From assembly GCA_025093985.1 (NCBI GenBank), contig JACAAK010000007.1, positions 124,001-188,000 on the forward strand: 64,000 nucleotides of DNA. The letters are read 5' to 3'. How positions within the stretch are numbered: position 1 is the first letter of the stretch; each line of letters opens with the position of its first letter. Shown here in pieces: positions 1 to 9,751 of the stretch. The notes beneath the pieces are model-generated. The model made no database searches. It had not been told where the DNA came from and was given only the letters and a program-made list of their open reading frames with translations. The stretch is from Calvatia gigantea. Its lineage: Eukaryota > Basidiomycota > Agaricomycetes > Agaricales > Lycoperdaceae. The translations under genes and the position numbers were made by a program.

Positions 1-122
1 ACGCCGTCATACACTTTCTGGGGCCGTTTGGTCGACATTCAACATTGCGCGCAATGATATTACATTCACAACCGCAACATAGGACAAAATACATATCTTA
101 TGTCGTCTCGTTGGGCAACCGT

Positions 123-553
123 TCAGACATTGATGACAGTGCATCCAATGGCGATGACGCCGTCTAAAAGAATATGTCAGTATCTCATCAACGCTGATTT
201 TGCCGCTACATCTTACTGAAATCGTTGTTCTCGCAGCACACAGTCTGTCCGGAGCTGTTGGTCACGTCAGTTTCGTGCCCATAAGTGGACGGCAACTACA
301 CTTACCAAGTATCGCCACCAGTACCGACGACAGTGATAGGGTTGCAGGTGACACCGACGAGGACGGTCGGGTCACTGACAATGACACCCAGGCTGTTGAG
401 GAGCGGCGCAATGGTGGAGCTTCCAGCCTGGTCGACAGATTTGCAGCACTGGACGGGGCCAGTGTGACAGCTGCCGCCGCCGCCGCCGCCGCCGCCAGCA
501 AGGACTGTGGTGGCGAGGGCACCGAGAACGAGAGCAGAGAGATTGAATTGCAT
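123..553 (-). CDS. Class I hydrophobin (copy H1), three exons
   Basis: Small secreted amphipathic protein that self-assembles at air-water interfaces and coats hyphae or spores. Exons on the minus strand are 553-306, 254-217 and 163-123, with GT-AG introns 305-255 (51 nt) and 216-164 (53 nt), giving 108 aa. Residues 1-19 (MQFNLSALVLGALATTVLA) form a signal peptide, followed by a run of eight Gly. The eight cysteines follow the class I pattern C-x6-CC-x32-C-x12-C-x5-CC-x12-C; C5 is completed across the first splice junction and C8 lies in exon 3, before a TVINV end. The start is supported by the signal peptide and a TATA box about 66 nt upstream. It is divergent from copy H2 and differs from it mainly by one extra Gly and an Asn/Ser change after C4. 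Promoter strength and expression stage cannot be read from the sequence. Confidence 0.93.
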
Positions 554-618
554 GGTGAAGATGTGTTGAACTACTGGAGGATGTGTTCGACTGGTGAAAT
601 ATCGCCGTTTCCTGAGGT

Positions 619-626
619 CTTTTATA
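619..626 (-). promoter_or_regulatory. TATA box of hydrophobin H1
   Basis: TATAAAAG on the minus strand, about 66 nt before the H1 ATG. The same box lies at the same place before H2. Confidence 0.75.
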
Positions 627-820
627 CTGCAAGGCACTGTATTTTCGTTGTCTAAGCCTTCACGCCTGGCGTATCCTGGGAGCATTTGTGGAGCTATCGA
701 CTCATCGTTCGATATCGTTTTGAATGGCGAAGCAAGTTGCTCACTTACATTACCGAGCTTGAGACACTTCAAAGGCGTCAACGAAAATAAATCGTGCCAT
801 ATTTACGACATTAGATATCG

Positions 821-838
821 CATACTCACATATGTCAA
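821..838 (-). promoter_or_regulatory. Shared upstream motif of hydrophobin H1
   Basis: Minus strand TTGACATATGTGAGTATG, about 270-285 nt before the ATG. Related versions lie upstream of H2 (1994-2010), H3 (7364-7380) and H4 (9735-9751). It is a candidate cis-regulatory element; no factor is assigned. Confidence 0.4.
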
Positions 839-1832
839 GGTTGGGGGCCACTGGGCCTTCCTAGAATGGCACATAGAGGGCCCAGGGATGCGAGTAACTG
901 GACCTGATTCAATTCACTTCATTTAGGTCGAATCCTTCTTTGGTTATTGTGAGCGATGTCGAAACGTCCCTTGCTCCATATTTGCGGAAGGACAACATGA
1001 GTTGATAGAACCATTCGCTGAACTTTCGTAAGGCATACTCAATCTATGCCGGTCACCTACTCAAATCATTTAGAAGTAGGTTTGGAGCTCCAATTGAAAG
1101 GCCCAAGAACCCCCGCCCAATCGCGCTCTCAAACTCCGTCAACCAGTTTATCCGCTCCACTTACCTGTGGTAATTCCCTGAAAACCCGGTCGATCAGACC
1201 CTCCGTAGGGCCCGCGTGTGTATATTTTAAGAGTTTGTAACTGTTCCGTTTCTTCGAAGTCAAGACGCCACCGGATTTGCTGCCGTACTCGCTCCAACGA
1301 TAAGCGGGTCGGCTCCCACGATTATGAAAACCATCCAGCTTCCTTTAATGAGTGGAGAGAACTCCTGGAGGGGGTGTGGTAAAGGATGGGGGTTGGCTAA
1401 TACGCGGCGAGGAGGATCGTAATTCGCTTCAAACCTTTGGGAAAATTGGAATGGAGGAGCCAAGAACTCGACCAATGTGTGGTTCCCGGGATGGCGATTA
1501 TGTTACACCTTGTTGCCTTTGACGAACGAGATAGGGATATTTCCGCAGGGAGAGAACAATGTTGCTTAAATTAAATATGAAGTAAATACGACACTTGTGG
1601 GGTACCTGACCAGTCAGGCCTCAGGCCTTGTAAAACTGTCAAGACAGGGGGGTGGGTAAAGAAACGGACGTGGTTTGTGAGCAAGTTTATGTTTTAATAA
1701 GGGCACCCCTTGACCTTAGGCTCGGTACCGAGAACCCATTTTAATAAACCCTGAACTGTCGTGCAAAACTCGAGGACAAATGAGAAAAATCTACACGGAC
1801 CAGCTGGTCAGAATGCCCGGTGAAGTTGATGC
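839..1832. other. Intergenic region between divergent hydrophobins
   Basis: About 1 kb without a supportable gene. Short open frames here (for example 1046-1240 and 1260-1475) have no recognisable domain and no convincing splice or promoter context. CpG content is normal, unlike the transposon regions further right. Confidence 0.6.
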
Positions 1833-1846
1833 GGGGGGGGGGGGGG
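1833..1846. repeat. Poly-G tract
   Basis: A run of 14 G between the two hydrophobin genes. It may be length-variable or a sequencing weak point. Confidence 0.85.
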
Positions 1847-1993
1847 TTCACGTCGCGATTTTTAAGGTTTCAGCTCAGAATTTACTATCAGATACTCATA
1901 TTGCCATTTGAAGAAGTCGGCCACGTCCTTGGCTCCTTTCCGGTTCTTTGGGGCCCAGGTATGGGCCACATATGCCAAGAAATCGTCACACTC

Positions 1994-2010
1994 TGACATA
2001 CGTGCGTATG
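1994..2010 (+). promoter_or_regulatory. Shared upstream motif of hydrophobin H2
   Basis: TGACATACGTGCGTATG, 264-280 nt before the H2 ATG. It sits in a longer block (about 1920-2035) that is also conserved upstream of H4 at about 9705-9840. Confidence 0.45.
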
Positions 2011-2200
2011 TAACATTGTTCGATATCGTAAACGTAGAAGAACCTCTTCAACATTCTCTATATTCATTCAGCACCGTCAATACACTGAAGCATACGTCTG
2101 AATTCAAAAAGCTGACCAAGGAAGAACAGATGGCTCCACAAACACTCTCAGGATGCGCCAGGCGTGAAGGCTTAGACAACGAAAATACAGTGCCTTGCAG

Positions 2201-2208
2201 TATAAAAG
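2201..2208 (+). promoter_or_regulatory. TATA box of hydrophobin H2
   Basis: TATAAAAG, 73 nt before the ATG at 2274. Confidence 0.75.
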
Positions 2209-2273
2209 ACCTCAGGAAACGGCGATATTTCACCAGTCGAACACATCCTCCAGTAGTTCAACACATCTTCACC

Positions 2274-2701
2274 ATGCAATTCAATCTCTCTGCTCTCGTT
2301 CTCGGTGCCCTCGCCACCACAGTCCTTGCTGGCGGCGGCGGCGGCGGCGGCAGCTGTCACACTGGCCCCGTCCAGTGCTGCAAATCTGTCGACCAGGCTG
2401 GAAGCTCCACCATTGCGCCGCTCCTCAACAGCCTGGGTGTCATTGTCAGTGACCCGACCGTCCTCGTCGGTGTCACCTGCAGCCCTATCACTGTCGTCGG
2501 TACTGGTGGCGATACTTGGTAAGTGTAGTTGCCGTCCACTTATGGGCACGAAACTGACGTGACCAACAGCTCCGGACAGACTGTGTGCTGCGAGAACAAC
2601 GATTTCAGTAAGATGTAGCGGCAAAACCAGCGTTGAGGAGATACTGACATATCCATTTAGACGGCGTCATCGCCATTGGATGCACTGTCATCAATGTCTG
2701 A
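2274..2701 (+). CDS. Class I hydrophobin (copy H2), three exons
   Basis: Secreted surface-active cell-wall protein, near-identical twin of H1. Exons are 2274-2518, 2570-2607 and 2661-2701; introns 2519-2569 (51 nt) and 2608-2660 (53 nt) start GTAAGT and GTAAGA and end AG. The product is 107 aa: a 19-residue signal peptide, seven Gly (one fewer than H1), then eight Cys in class I spacing, including TGPVQCC, the pair in TVCCEN and a final C five residues before the stop. A longer open frame begins at 1908, but the signal peptide, TATA position and family length favour the start at 2274. The gene lies in the right arm of the inverted repeat and points away from H1. Confidence 0.93.
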
Positions 2702-3284
2702 ACGGTTGCCCAACGAGGAGACATGGGATGTGGTTTATACCCTGTGTAGTGTTTGCGAATATGGTGTTATTGTCCGCAATGTTGAATATTGAATGTCCCT
2801 GAGAACGAAGTGTGAATATCTAGATTTCATGGCAATGAGTTGTGACGTCGTAGGTGAAAACAACCATGAGGCTGAAGCTCTGAAGCCTGAGGACCACCTA
2901 TCGCATAATAGATTTTTCGTTAAGGAGTTTGAACCACTGATGCTGTGCGCTTGGTCCAGCCTGCTCCATTCGCTGTGGTAGAAATGCAAAAGCTTAACAA
3001 GAGTATTCAAGTAAACCACCTGACAACGACAACAATACACCTTGCGTTTGCCATGGCCCTTTCCACAGCACGTTATTGAACCACCCAAAACACAACAGAG
3101 ATTTGAAGGAGACGGAACCTGATGGGCCGTTGTAGACTATACTGGGAGAGTGATATTGTGTTCCCGCAACATATGTATTCTTCGAACAATGCGAGACGCC
3201 TTGGCTCGGCAGCTTACGTAATGATTGGTGGGAAGTATATAATAAATTTACAGGAAATATTTAATTACTCTTAGCTCCTGCGCT
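2702..3284. other. Intergenic, RING gene promoter region
   Basis: No supportable gene. A TATA-like TATATAATAAAT begins at 3236, 49 nt before the RING gene ATG. Short frames at 2735-3088 and 2793-2981 show no domain. Confidence 0.5.
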
Positions 3285-4299
3285 ATGCCCCGTCCACGGC
3301 CCAATCTCCCTCGGCTGAACATTCCACACCAAGATTTCGTCGAACAATGGTTGGACCACTTTGACGACTCAGGTATTGCATATAGCCAACCATTGCATAC
3401 AATAGCCGTCGATACTCATGCCACGACCCCGTCTTGTTCTTCATCTAGACAGCATCGACGAACACCCAGAGTACTCGCTCAACCTCGGTGCAGAGTCCCC
3501 CGCATCCGTTGATGATACCATCCCTACACCACCTCCTTCGCGGGTGTTCCAACAACGCAGATCGACCTACCCACAACACCAACAACAGCAGCGGAAACGC
3601 AACGTAGTAGATCGCGACTGTGGTATCTGGTTTGTCATCACTTCATATCCTTAACACGCAGTATCCCATCTCATCGACTTCCCCTGTAGTTTTGAATATG
3701 CCGTACAACCCTCACGGACGCTCTGTTGCGGCAAGATTTTCTGCCTGGAACATATCAGACATGTTCGTCCGCTCTCTTCTACTTCCTTGGTTATGACTCA
3801 CTCACCTATCTTTCAGTGGTTACACGGTCCATCCTCCGACGGTCGTTGCCCATCTTGTAGCGCCCCTTGCTCTTTATCTAATACCCTTTCCCTCGCGTCG
3901 CCTACCCTTCGATCCAAAAACCCACCGGTGCCCGCATCACAAGACCCGGGACCTAACAACAGTCTACACACCTCCCGCACCCGCTCACAATCAACATCCA
4001 CTACATCCACGCAACAGTCTCTGAACTCAACGACTTCGTCGTTAGATTCGTCGATTTTGGGGTTGTCACCCACCCTTGAGGAGCCCTCTAACGCCTATGA
4101 GGAAGAGGACGAATCACATTGGCTTGTATCATATGTCCGGGCGCTCTCCCGTTCAACCTCCAGATCCTCGCTCACCCAGCGCCAATCTTCGCCCTTTCAG
4201 CCTCACGCTGAAACGGATTCATCAATTACCGAGGTGCTCAGCCGCCTAACAAGCCTCATGGGTCTCACACTGTTATTCTACGTCCTATTTGCTTCGTAA
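3285..4299 (+). CDS. RING-type zinc finger protein with hydrophobic C-terminus, four exons
   Basis: Assembled from separate short frames joined by GT-AG introns: exons 3285-3372, 3449-3629, 3690-3762 and 3817-4299, with introns of 76, 60 and 54 nt; 274 aa. Every junction preserves frame, and the joined product gains a complete RING: C87-x2-C90, then C102/C103, C108-x2-H111, and C125-x2-C128 within DGRCPSC. The first zinc ligand pair is completed only by splicing at 3629/3690. The site where a His is usual in CGH-x-F-C is Lys (CGKIFC), and the sixth ligand is His, so this is a C3HC4 variant. The N-terminal 85 residues are polar with a Gln run; residues ~130-255 are Ser/Thr-rich and likely disordered; the last ~15 residues are hydrophobic and could anchor the protein in a membrane. 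RING proteins are usually E3 ubiquitin ligases; that role is inferred. Exon boundaries were set by eye. Confidence 0.75.
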
Positions 4300-5812
4300 A
4301 TTTCTCAGTCCAATTTCGCTGGCCTTCCTTCCCGTCTTGTGGCATGGGTGACGAGAAGGTGCTCGGGCCAGGGTGGCCCACCTCGGGTTGAGTTTCGTGG
4401 CTCCTCGAAGCGACGGGCGTGGTCTGGTCATGGGGACGTTGATGCATGTGTTTCTTCTGACATTCGCTGATTTCCGGGTTTCTGTTGATCAACCTTTCTT
4501 TATACCTTCCGGTCCTCCCCCCTCCCCACTCGTATAAATACCATAATCACAATACGAAGAGAACAACGCCAACACAGCAATATGGATACCCATGGCGATT
4601 GTTTCACAACCTATGACGACCCTGCGACGACGTTACGACCCCCATGTGTTAAGTACTCAAGTCCGAGAGACGCGCGTTCTAACTCTGCCCTTGTCTTTTA
4701 TCCCCGGAACCGAGATCCCACCCCGCCATACCTGCCATCACCCATACCCCTTTTTACTCGTGGCCGAGACTCAGCCTCCGAAACCCTCCCCCCCTTTTTT
4801 TTCTCGTTCCTGGGTGTTTAACATTTGATTTGTACAAAAATTCCGCTTTCCGTGTATGTAGTTGTATGGGTTTATTCATTTGTTGACATCGTTTAGTCTC
4901 GGCTCACCACCACCATCTTTGAATTATTTTTTTTTAAAAAAACTAGAGCACTTCCCTCTTGGCTAAGTCCCCCCCTCGTATCAACCAAAAGGGAATGCTA
5001 TCAATAGCTGGATGGAAACTTCCGATTCTTATCAGAAGTGCCCCCTCCCCCCAAAAGAGGTTAGCTCGGTGGATGAAGCTGAAGCCTCCTGAGTTTAGCC
5101 TCGGTGTTAAGTAAATAAGCTGCGCACTGCAGGCTCGCCTTTCTCTACTTTATTTAGAGATTTGCGTTCTTTATTTTTGAATTTAGCCCTTTTGGGAGAC
5201 TAACTCCCCGGGAGTGTTTGTGTGTGGACGGATGGAGATATACGGTGTCTTAGCGTTTGAAGTTGTGTAAGGTGACTTATATTTACGTAGATGTGGCCGG
5301 GCGGGTCACGGATGGTCGAATAAACGGTTAATCGGGTGAGTAGATCCGTGGTCCACGTACCTTGCCGCTCGCCCAAGTTCGTGATGCATCCTTAGCAAAG
5401 ACAGCTGCACCCAGGGTTTGCTGCTGAATTCCAGCAACACAAACAAAACACTGCGCCTACGTGATTTTCTGAGCCACCTCCCTCGGTGCTACTTAAAAAG
5501 TCTCATATGATAAGTACAATCGCTATTACCGGGTTCAGCTATTGTAGTTTAGCATCCCGAAGGGGACACTGCAAACCCCTTGCAACCCCTCGCTCAACCT
5601 CTGTTTTGGTCCGTTATGTACCATGTCAGTGACACACCTTCTCCCGCATGTTGCCGGCTTTCAGTCGTAGAGAATTGGCGGTCTACACCTGAGGAGGCTC
5701 TGGTGCAAACAACAAACGTGCACAACTGCATTATCACATTCACAAAACACTACAGAACGCTTGACATAAGCGGTGTTTACTACCGCAGCGGCTACTATTA
5801 TCGAATTACCCC
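4300..5812. other. Intergenic with one weak gene candidate
   Basis: TATAAATA at 4533-4540 lies 49 nt before an ATG at 4582 that opens a 79-codon frame ending at 4821. The predicted peptide is Pro/Arg-rich with no domain, so I do not call it a gene with confidence. The rest, including an A/T homopolymer patch near 4926-4945, shows nothing recognisable. The 5580-5812 part is downstream flank of hydrophobin H3. Confidence 0.35.
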
Positions 5813-6951
5813 TCAGACATCGATGGCAGTACAACCAATGGCGATCACACCGCCTACAAAAAACATGCCAGTAGCTCACCAGGATACAGTTGTCGCGCAA
5901 CCCTTACCAAAATTGTTGTTCTCACAGCAGACAGTCTGTCCGGAGCTATTGACCGAGTCAGGTTCAGTATGAGCTATACCAGTAACCCCAAACTCACCAG
6001 GTATCGCTGCCAGTACCGATGACAGTGATGGGGCTGCAGGTGACACCGATGAGGACGGTCGGGTCACTGATGACAATGCCCAAGCTCTTGAGGACAGGCG
6101 CGATAGTAGCACTGAAGAGATGAGGCGGCGGTTCAACAAAAAAGGGATGTAACTGCGTCCGTCAGTCACGAGGCTTCGAAACCCGGTCCAGGAAAAAAGA
6201 CAGAGACAGAGAAAAGCAGCAGAGAAATGAGGGGGGAGAGTGACAGCGTCGGAGACGTCGTCAGAGACAGGAGTTCGGCACGAATGTGGGACGAGAGCCA
6301 ACGAGACAGTGAGACACGACGAGAGATAAAGCTGAGACGTTTCAGAGCGGGACTTCGAGAGTAAGAAAATGGGTATCCAATTACTAGGTGTCGAGCCTCT
6401 ACTGGCTCGACCGTATTTATACTGTAGACAACTTGTCCGGTGTTCAATTCCTACGGTTATCTACAAATACTGAATCTGTATGGCAAGGGTACTAAGTTGA
6501 AAAAAAATGGAGGCTAGACTAGCTTGTGATAAGATATTGAAATTTCTGAAACACAGTGAATGAATGCACGACGACGGCGGTGAAGAAATTGAATTGAAAA
6601 AAAAATGTTAGTAATGAGAGATGTGTATGGTGAAATTTTATTAAAATGGGCATTGGTCTGAAACACAACGTATGGCAGGTGAAACGGATGGTCTATAGAA
6701 TGGGCAGGGAACGAGCGGATCGGCGATGGATCGTTGAATGGTCAGGGTGACGGAATCTTTGGAGGGCGGACTAATTAGTGTGAGATGCTCGTTGGGTGCC
6801 GTTCTGAAGGCAGCCGACGTGCAGTCTCCACAGCGCTGTCAGCCTTCTGGACAGAGTCGCAGCATTGGATATGGCCAGTGCTGCAGCTGACGTTGGCAAG
6901 GACGGTGGTGGCAAGAGCACCGAGAACGAGAGCAGAGAGCTTGAATTGCAT
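5813..6951 (-). pseudogene. Class I hydrophobin H3, exon 1 split by an LTR-like insertion
   Basis: Minus strand. The 5' piece of exon 1 (6951-6833) encodes a signal peptide beginning MQFKLSALVLGALATTVLA plus the first Cys and the first CC pair. Then comes a 720-bp insertion (6832-6113), then the rest of exon 1 (6112-5998), intron 5997-5946, exon 2 (5945-5908), intron 5907-5854 and exon 3 (5853-5813). Outside the insertion I find no stop, frameshift or lost splice site; all eight Cys are present. Without the insert and with one copy of the 4-bp duplication, the length is 309 nt (102 aa). This is therefore a recently interrupted gene, not an old relic. It differs from H1/H2 by lacking the Gly run. 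Confidence 0.85.
6113..6832 (-). mobile_element. Solo LTR-like element, family LTR-A (720 bp)
   Basis: Begins TGTGGAGACTG and ends CTCTTCA on the minus strand (TG...CA). It has a TATAAATA box internally and no coding capacity. A full second copy lies at 11693-12406 in opposite orientation, and 5' pieces lie at 61822 and 63918. Flanks are GCGC and GTGC, a 4-bp duplication with one C/T difference. This copy keeps CpG sites that have become TpG or CpA in the 11.7-kb copy. Most likely a solo LTR of an element whose body is not in the window. Confidence 0.7.
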
Positions 6952-9086
6952 GATGAGATAGGCGTTGAATCACATGAAATAATGTGTTCAACTGGTGATT
7001 AGAGGCAGGGCTTGAAGACTTAGATGCCTCTGAACAACTATGTTTTTCCTCGTTTTCATCGGTTGTTGTACCAACACATGTGGAGGATTTTCGTATTCCT
7101 GAAGGAAATTTGTGGAGCTCCTAGATTATCTTTAGCATTGCTCCAATTGCAAAGTCTGAGGTTTCCTGTTCCAATACACGATGCCTTCGTTCCCCTCTTC
7201 AAAAGCTTTCACGGGGCACACCCTACCGTGCGTTGGTGGAGCTGGCGTTAGCCTCTGCACTCAATTGCGAACCCAACCCCTTCTTCAACTTACCGAGTTT
7301 GTATCACTAAAGTTGTCAGATACGAAGAAACCATTCCAATTTTACGACATTAACCGTACCACACTAACTCACGTTTGTCAAGATGACGATGCTTCAGTTC
7401 CCTTCTGACGGAAACGCAGTACATAGAACCTGAAGGAAAATCCATCACGTCATTCATGCGGTCTTGCACTAGCTCACACCAGTCACCAAAACCCTCGGTA
7501 CCGCGTCGCAAGATCGGCAAACATCATCGCACGAAACATCACCGTCAAACTCCGTCCGTTTTTCTTACCCGCTCCACCTCTGTTGGCAGATACACGAGGT
7601 GAACTTGATCTCATCCCTCGCGAACGTCATGATTGTTTTAATAGCTTGTATTTAGAATCATTGTTCCATTTCTGAGAAGCACATAAATCACCGGATGTCA
7701 TATTTATCCACGACAAGCCTGTCAATAAACTCTCACAATTGTGAACAATACTCTCCCTGACTAAACAACAATTTATTTAATCCGTCGTCACCACCCGTGC
7801 GATGCTCGAGGCGATAGAGCGAGAGTAGACCGCGCCCAGTCCATCAACAAGACTTGACATTAGTTAGTTTCTCACTCCATTGGAGCCTCTCTATGCGTCC
7901 TACGTCCGTCAAGAAATCTAATTTGATTAAAAACTCGATATACATGAGTATGAAACCTTATATTTTAGAACTGAGATGGCGCCCCGCCACGGACGATTTA
8001 GTGACCTCTTTCGGATGGTGACCTCACTGCTAGCTGCACTCTGTACGGCTATGGGGGGACGACGCATAAACGGGTGTTTTTTGTGAAAGGATAATTGGAG
8101 GGAAGTCCTCACCCTTTCGTGCTATTCCATTCATGTACATAGACTCAATTCCCCGTCGGGGAATTCCGTTCGCTGACAGCTTTATCGTCCATTTGTTTTA
8201 ACCTTGTAAGCTTGAGTTCTCCGCCTTGTAGTATAGAAAATTTGTCGAACTTTCTCCAGATCCAGCTTTTTCTAGCAATGTGGAACAAATTTTCATTGAA
8301 GGTGATGTTATCACACGCACTTGCGACTTCTAAGACCTCGGACTCTAGGATGGAACATAAATATCTGAATCACAGAAAAGAACGGCTCCTGCTACGCATG
8401 CACATTTATACAATTTTTTGCTCACGCCGGAAACACCAGTGGCAGGGTCCGTGACCAACTCGCCTCCCCGTCGCTTTTTAGATGGCCGCTGGGATTGGCT
8501 GCTAGGCACCTCGGCGATAGCTGAGTGTTGTCAGGATATTTTGATGACCCCCCAACGATCTGGTTGCGTTAAAAGTTCTGGTATTGTTACCCGGTGATTA
8601 GCCTTCCCTTTATTGTAATTTATATAACACGTTCGAAAGAATGACGCAACTATCTAGTACGACCCCCCGCTTATATCCATCACATAATAAGTACACTGAA
8701 GTTTCGGAATTAGGAGTACCAAGCCTATGGCATCTGCCGCGCTCGCCCTACCATGCTGCAGCACGACAGGACGGTGGTGCTTCATGGAGTGGGTCTGGGA
8801 TCACACAATTCTGCCATCTGAGCGGCGTTCAGGCATTACGTGTAATGATGTTGTAATGTGAGTAAGTTCGCTAGGTGCGAGGGCCCGAGAGTCACCGACA
8901 AAGGGTTGAGACAGACTACATGACGGTAGAAAGCTAAAGAATGTACACTACGTTGAAACACTACCTAAATGAGTCCTATATGAATATTCCCATGGTAGCC
9001 ATATTGGTACCCCTACAATGTCGCGTCTACAAATACTACTACACGGGGCACAATCCCAGTACCATGTCTCATCACGAAACCATTGC
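6952..9086. other. Gene-free region upstream of H3 and downstream of H4
   Basis: No gene supported. About 7020-7130 has weak similarity to the upstream flanks of H1/H2/H4 around a TTTGTGGAGCT string. Short frames (7024-7251, 7181-7408, 8212-8454, 8641-8856) have no domain or splice support. Confidence 0.55.
7364..7380 (-). promoter_or_regulatory. Diverged upstream motif of hydrophobin H3
   Basis: Minus strand TGACAAACGTGAGTTAG, a weaker match to the element upstream of H1, H2 and H4; about 415-430 nt before the H3 ATG. Confidence 0.3.
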
Positions 9087-9496
9087 TCAGATGTTGATAA
9101 CAGTGCAACCAATGGCAATGACGCCATCTGAGAGGATATATCAGTATCTCACTAACCCAATGTTGCCGCTGATCTTTACTGAAATCATTGTTTTCGCAGC
9201 ACAGTCTGTCCGGAGCTGTTGGTCGTGTCAGTTTCGTGGCCTATGTATCGGCTGCTGTCGTGCTCACCAGATATTGCTGCCGGTACCAATGATAGTGATG
9301 GGCTGCAGGTAACACCGACAAGGACAATCGGGTCACTGATGATGACGCCCAAGCTTTTGAGGAGGGGGGCAATAGTGGCGCTATCAGCCTTCTGGACAGT
9401 GTCGCAGCACTGGACAGGGCCAGTGTGGCAGCTACAGTTAGCAAGGATGGTGGTGACAAGAGCACCGAGGACGAGAGCAGAGAGTTTGAGTTGTAT
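9087..9496 (-). pseudogene. Decayed class I hydrophobin H4
   Basis: Minus-strand copy with the same three-exon layout as H1-H3. The ATG has become ATA (9496-9494). One base is missing in the codons after C4 (AGCCC-ATC), and two bases are missing in exon 2, turning TGTGTGCTGC into TGTGCTGC at the second CC pair. Cysteines and the signal-peptide-like stretch are otherwise recognisable, and the final TGA is retained. The TATA box of H1/H2 is not preserved at the expected place. It probably makes no hydrophobin. Confidence 0.85.
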
Positions 9497-9734
9497 GATG
9501 AAGATGGGTTGAACTAAAGTTGGAAAATGCTCGACTGGTGAAATCGCGCTGTTTCTTGGAGTTTTTGAGGATTGTATTTTCGTTGTCTAAGCCTTCACAC
9601 CTGGCGTATCCTGAGAGTGTTTGTGGAGCTATCGACTCTTCCTCAACCATCCTTGTGAATTCTCAATGCATTGGCGTCATTGAATGAGTTTTCCATCGTG
9701 AATTATCCAACGTTTACGATATCAGTCGATACTA

Positions 9735-9751
9735 CATACTCATGTATGTCA
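9735..9751 (-). promoter_or_regulatory. Shared upstream motif of hydrophobin H4
   Basis: Minus strand TGACATACATGAGTATG, about 240-255 nt upstream of the lost start codon, in the block also conserved upstream of H2. Confidence 0.4.

Larger units (their letters stand above)
97..695 (-). repeat. Left arm of hydrophobin inverted repeat
   Basis: About 600 bp that reappears in reverse complement at about 2132-2729. It holds the whole first hydrophobin gene, its TATA box and flanks. Homology fades beyond about 695, where the upstream sequences of the two genes diverge. Edges were judged by eye and may be off by 10-20 bp. Confidence 0.8.
2132..2729 (+). repeat. Right arm of hydrophobin inverted repeat
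   Basis: Reverse-complement partner of about 97-695. Both introns, the TATA box and downstream flank are conserved, so this is a segmental gene duplication and not a retrocopy. Confidence 0.8.

Noticed and set aside
200..781. Several overlapping frames on both strands across hydrophobin H1, including an Ala-rich frame
   Set aside because: They are shadows of the spliced hydrophobin gene; the Ala run is the Gly run read in another frame.
1908..2273. N-terminal extension of H2 from an upstream ATG at 1908
   Set aside because: It would place 122 residues before a clear signal peptide and runs through the TATA box and a region conserved as non-coding upstream of H4.
97..2729. The hydrophobin inverted repeats as transposon terminal repeats
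   Set aside because: The arms contain a full gene with introns, and neither TIR-type ends nor a transposase lies between them.
4582..4821. Small gene with TATA box at 4533
   Set aside because: Promoter-like spacing is good, but the peptide is low-complexity with no domain and a second frame is open over the same DNA; left as a weak candidate only.
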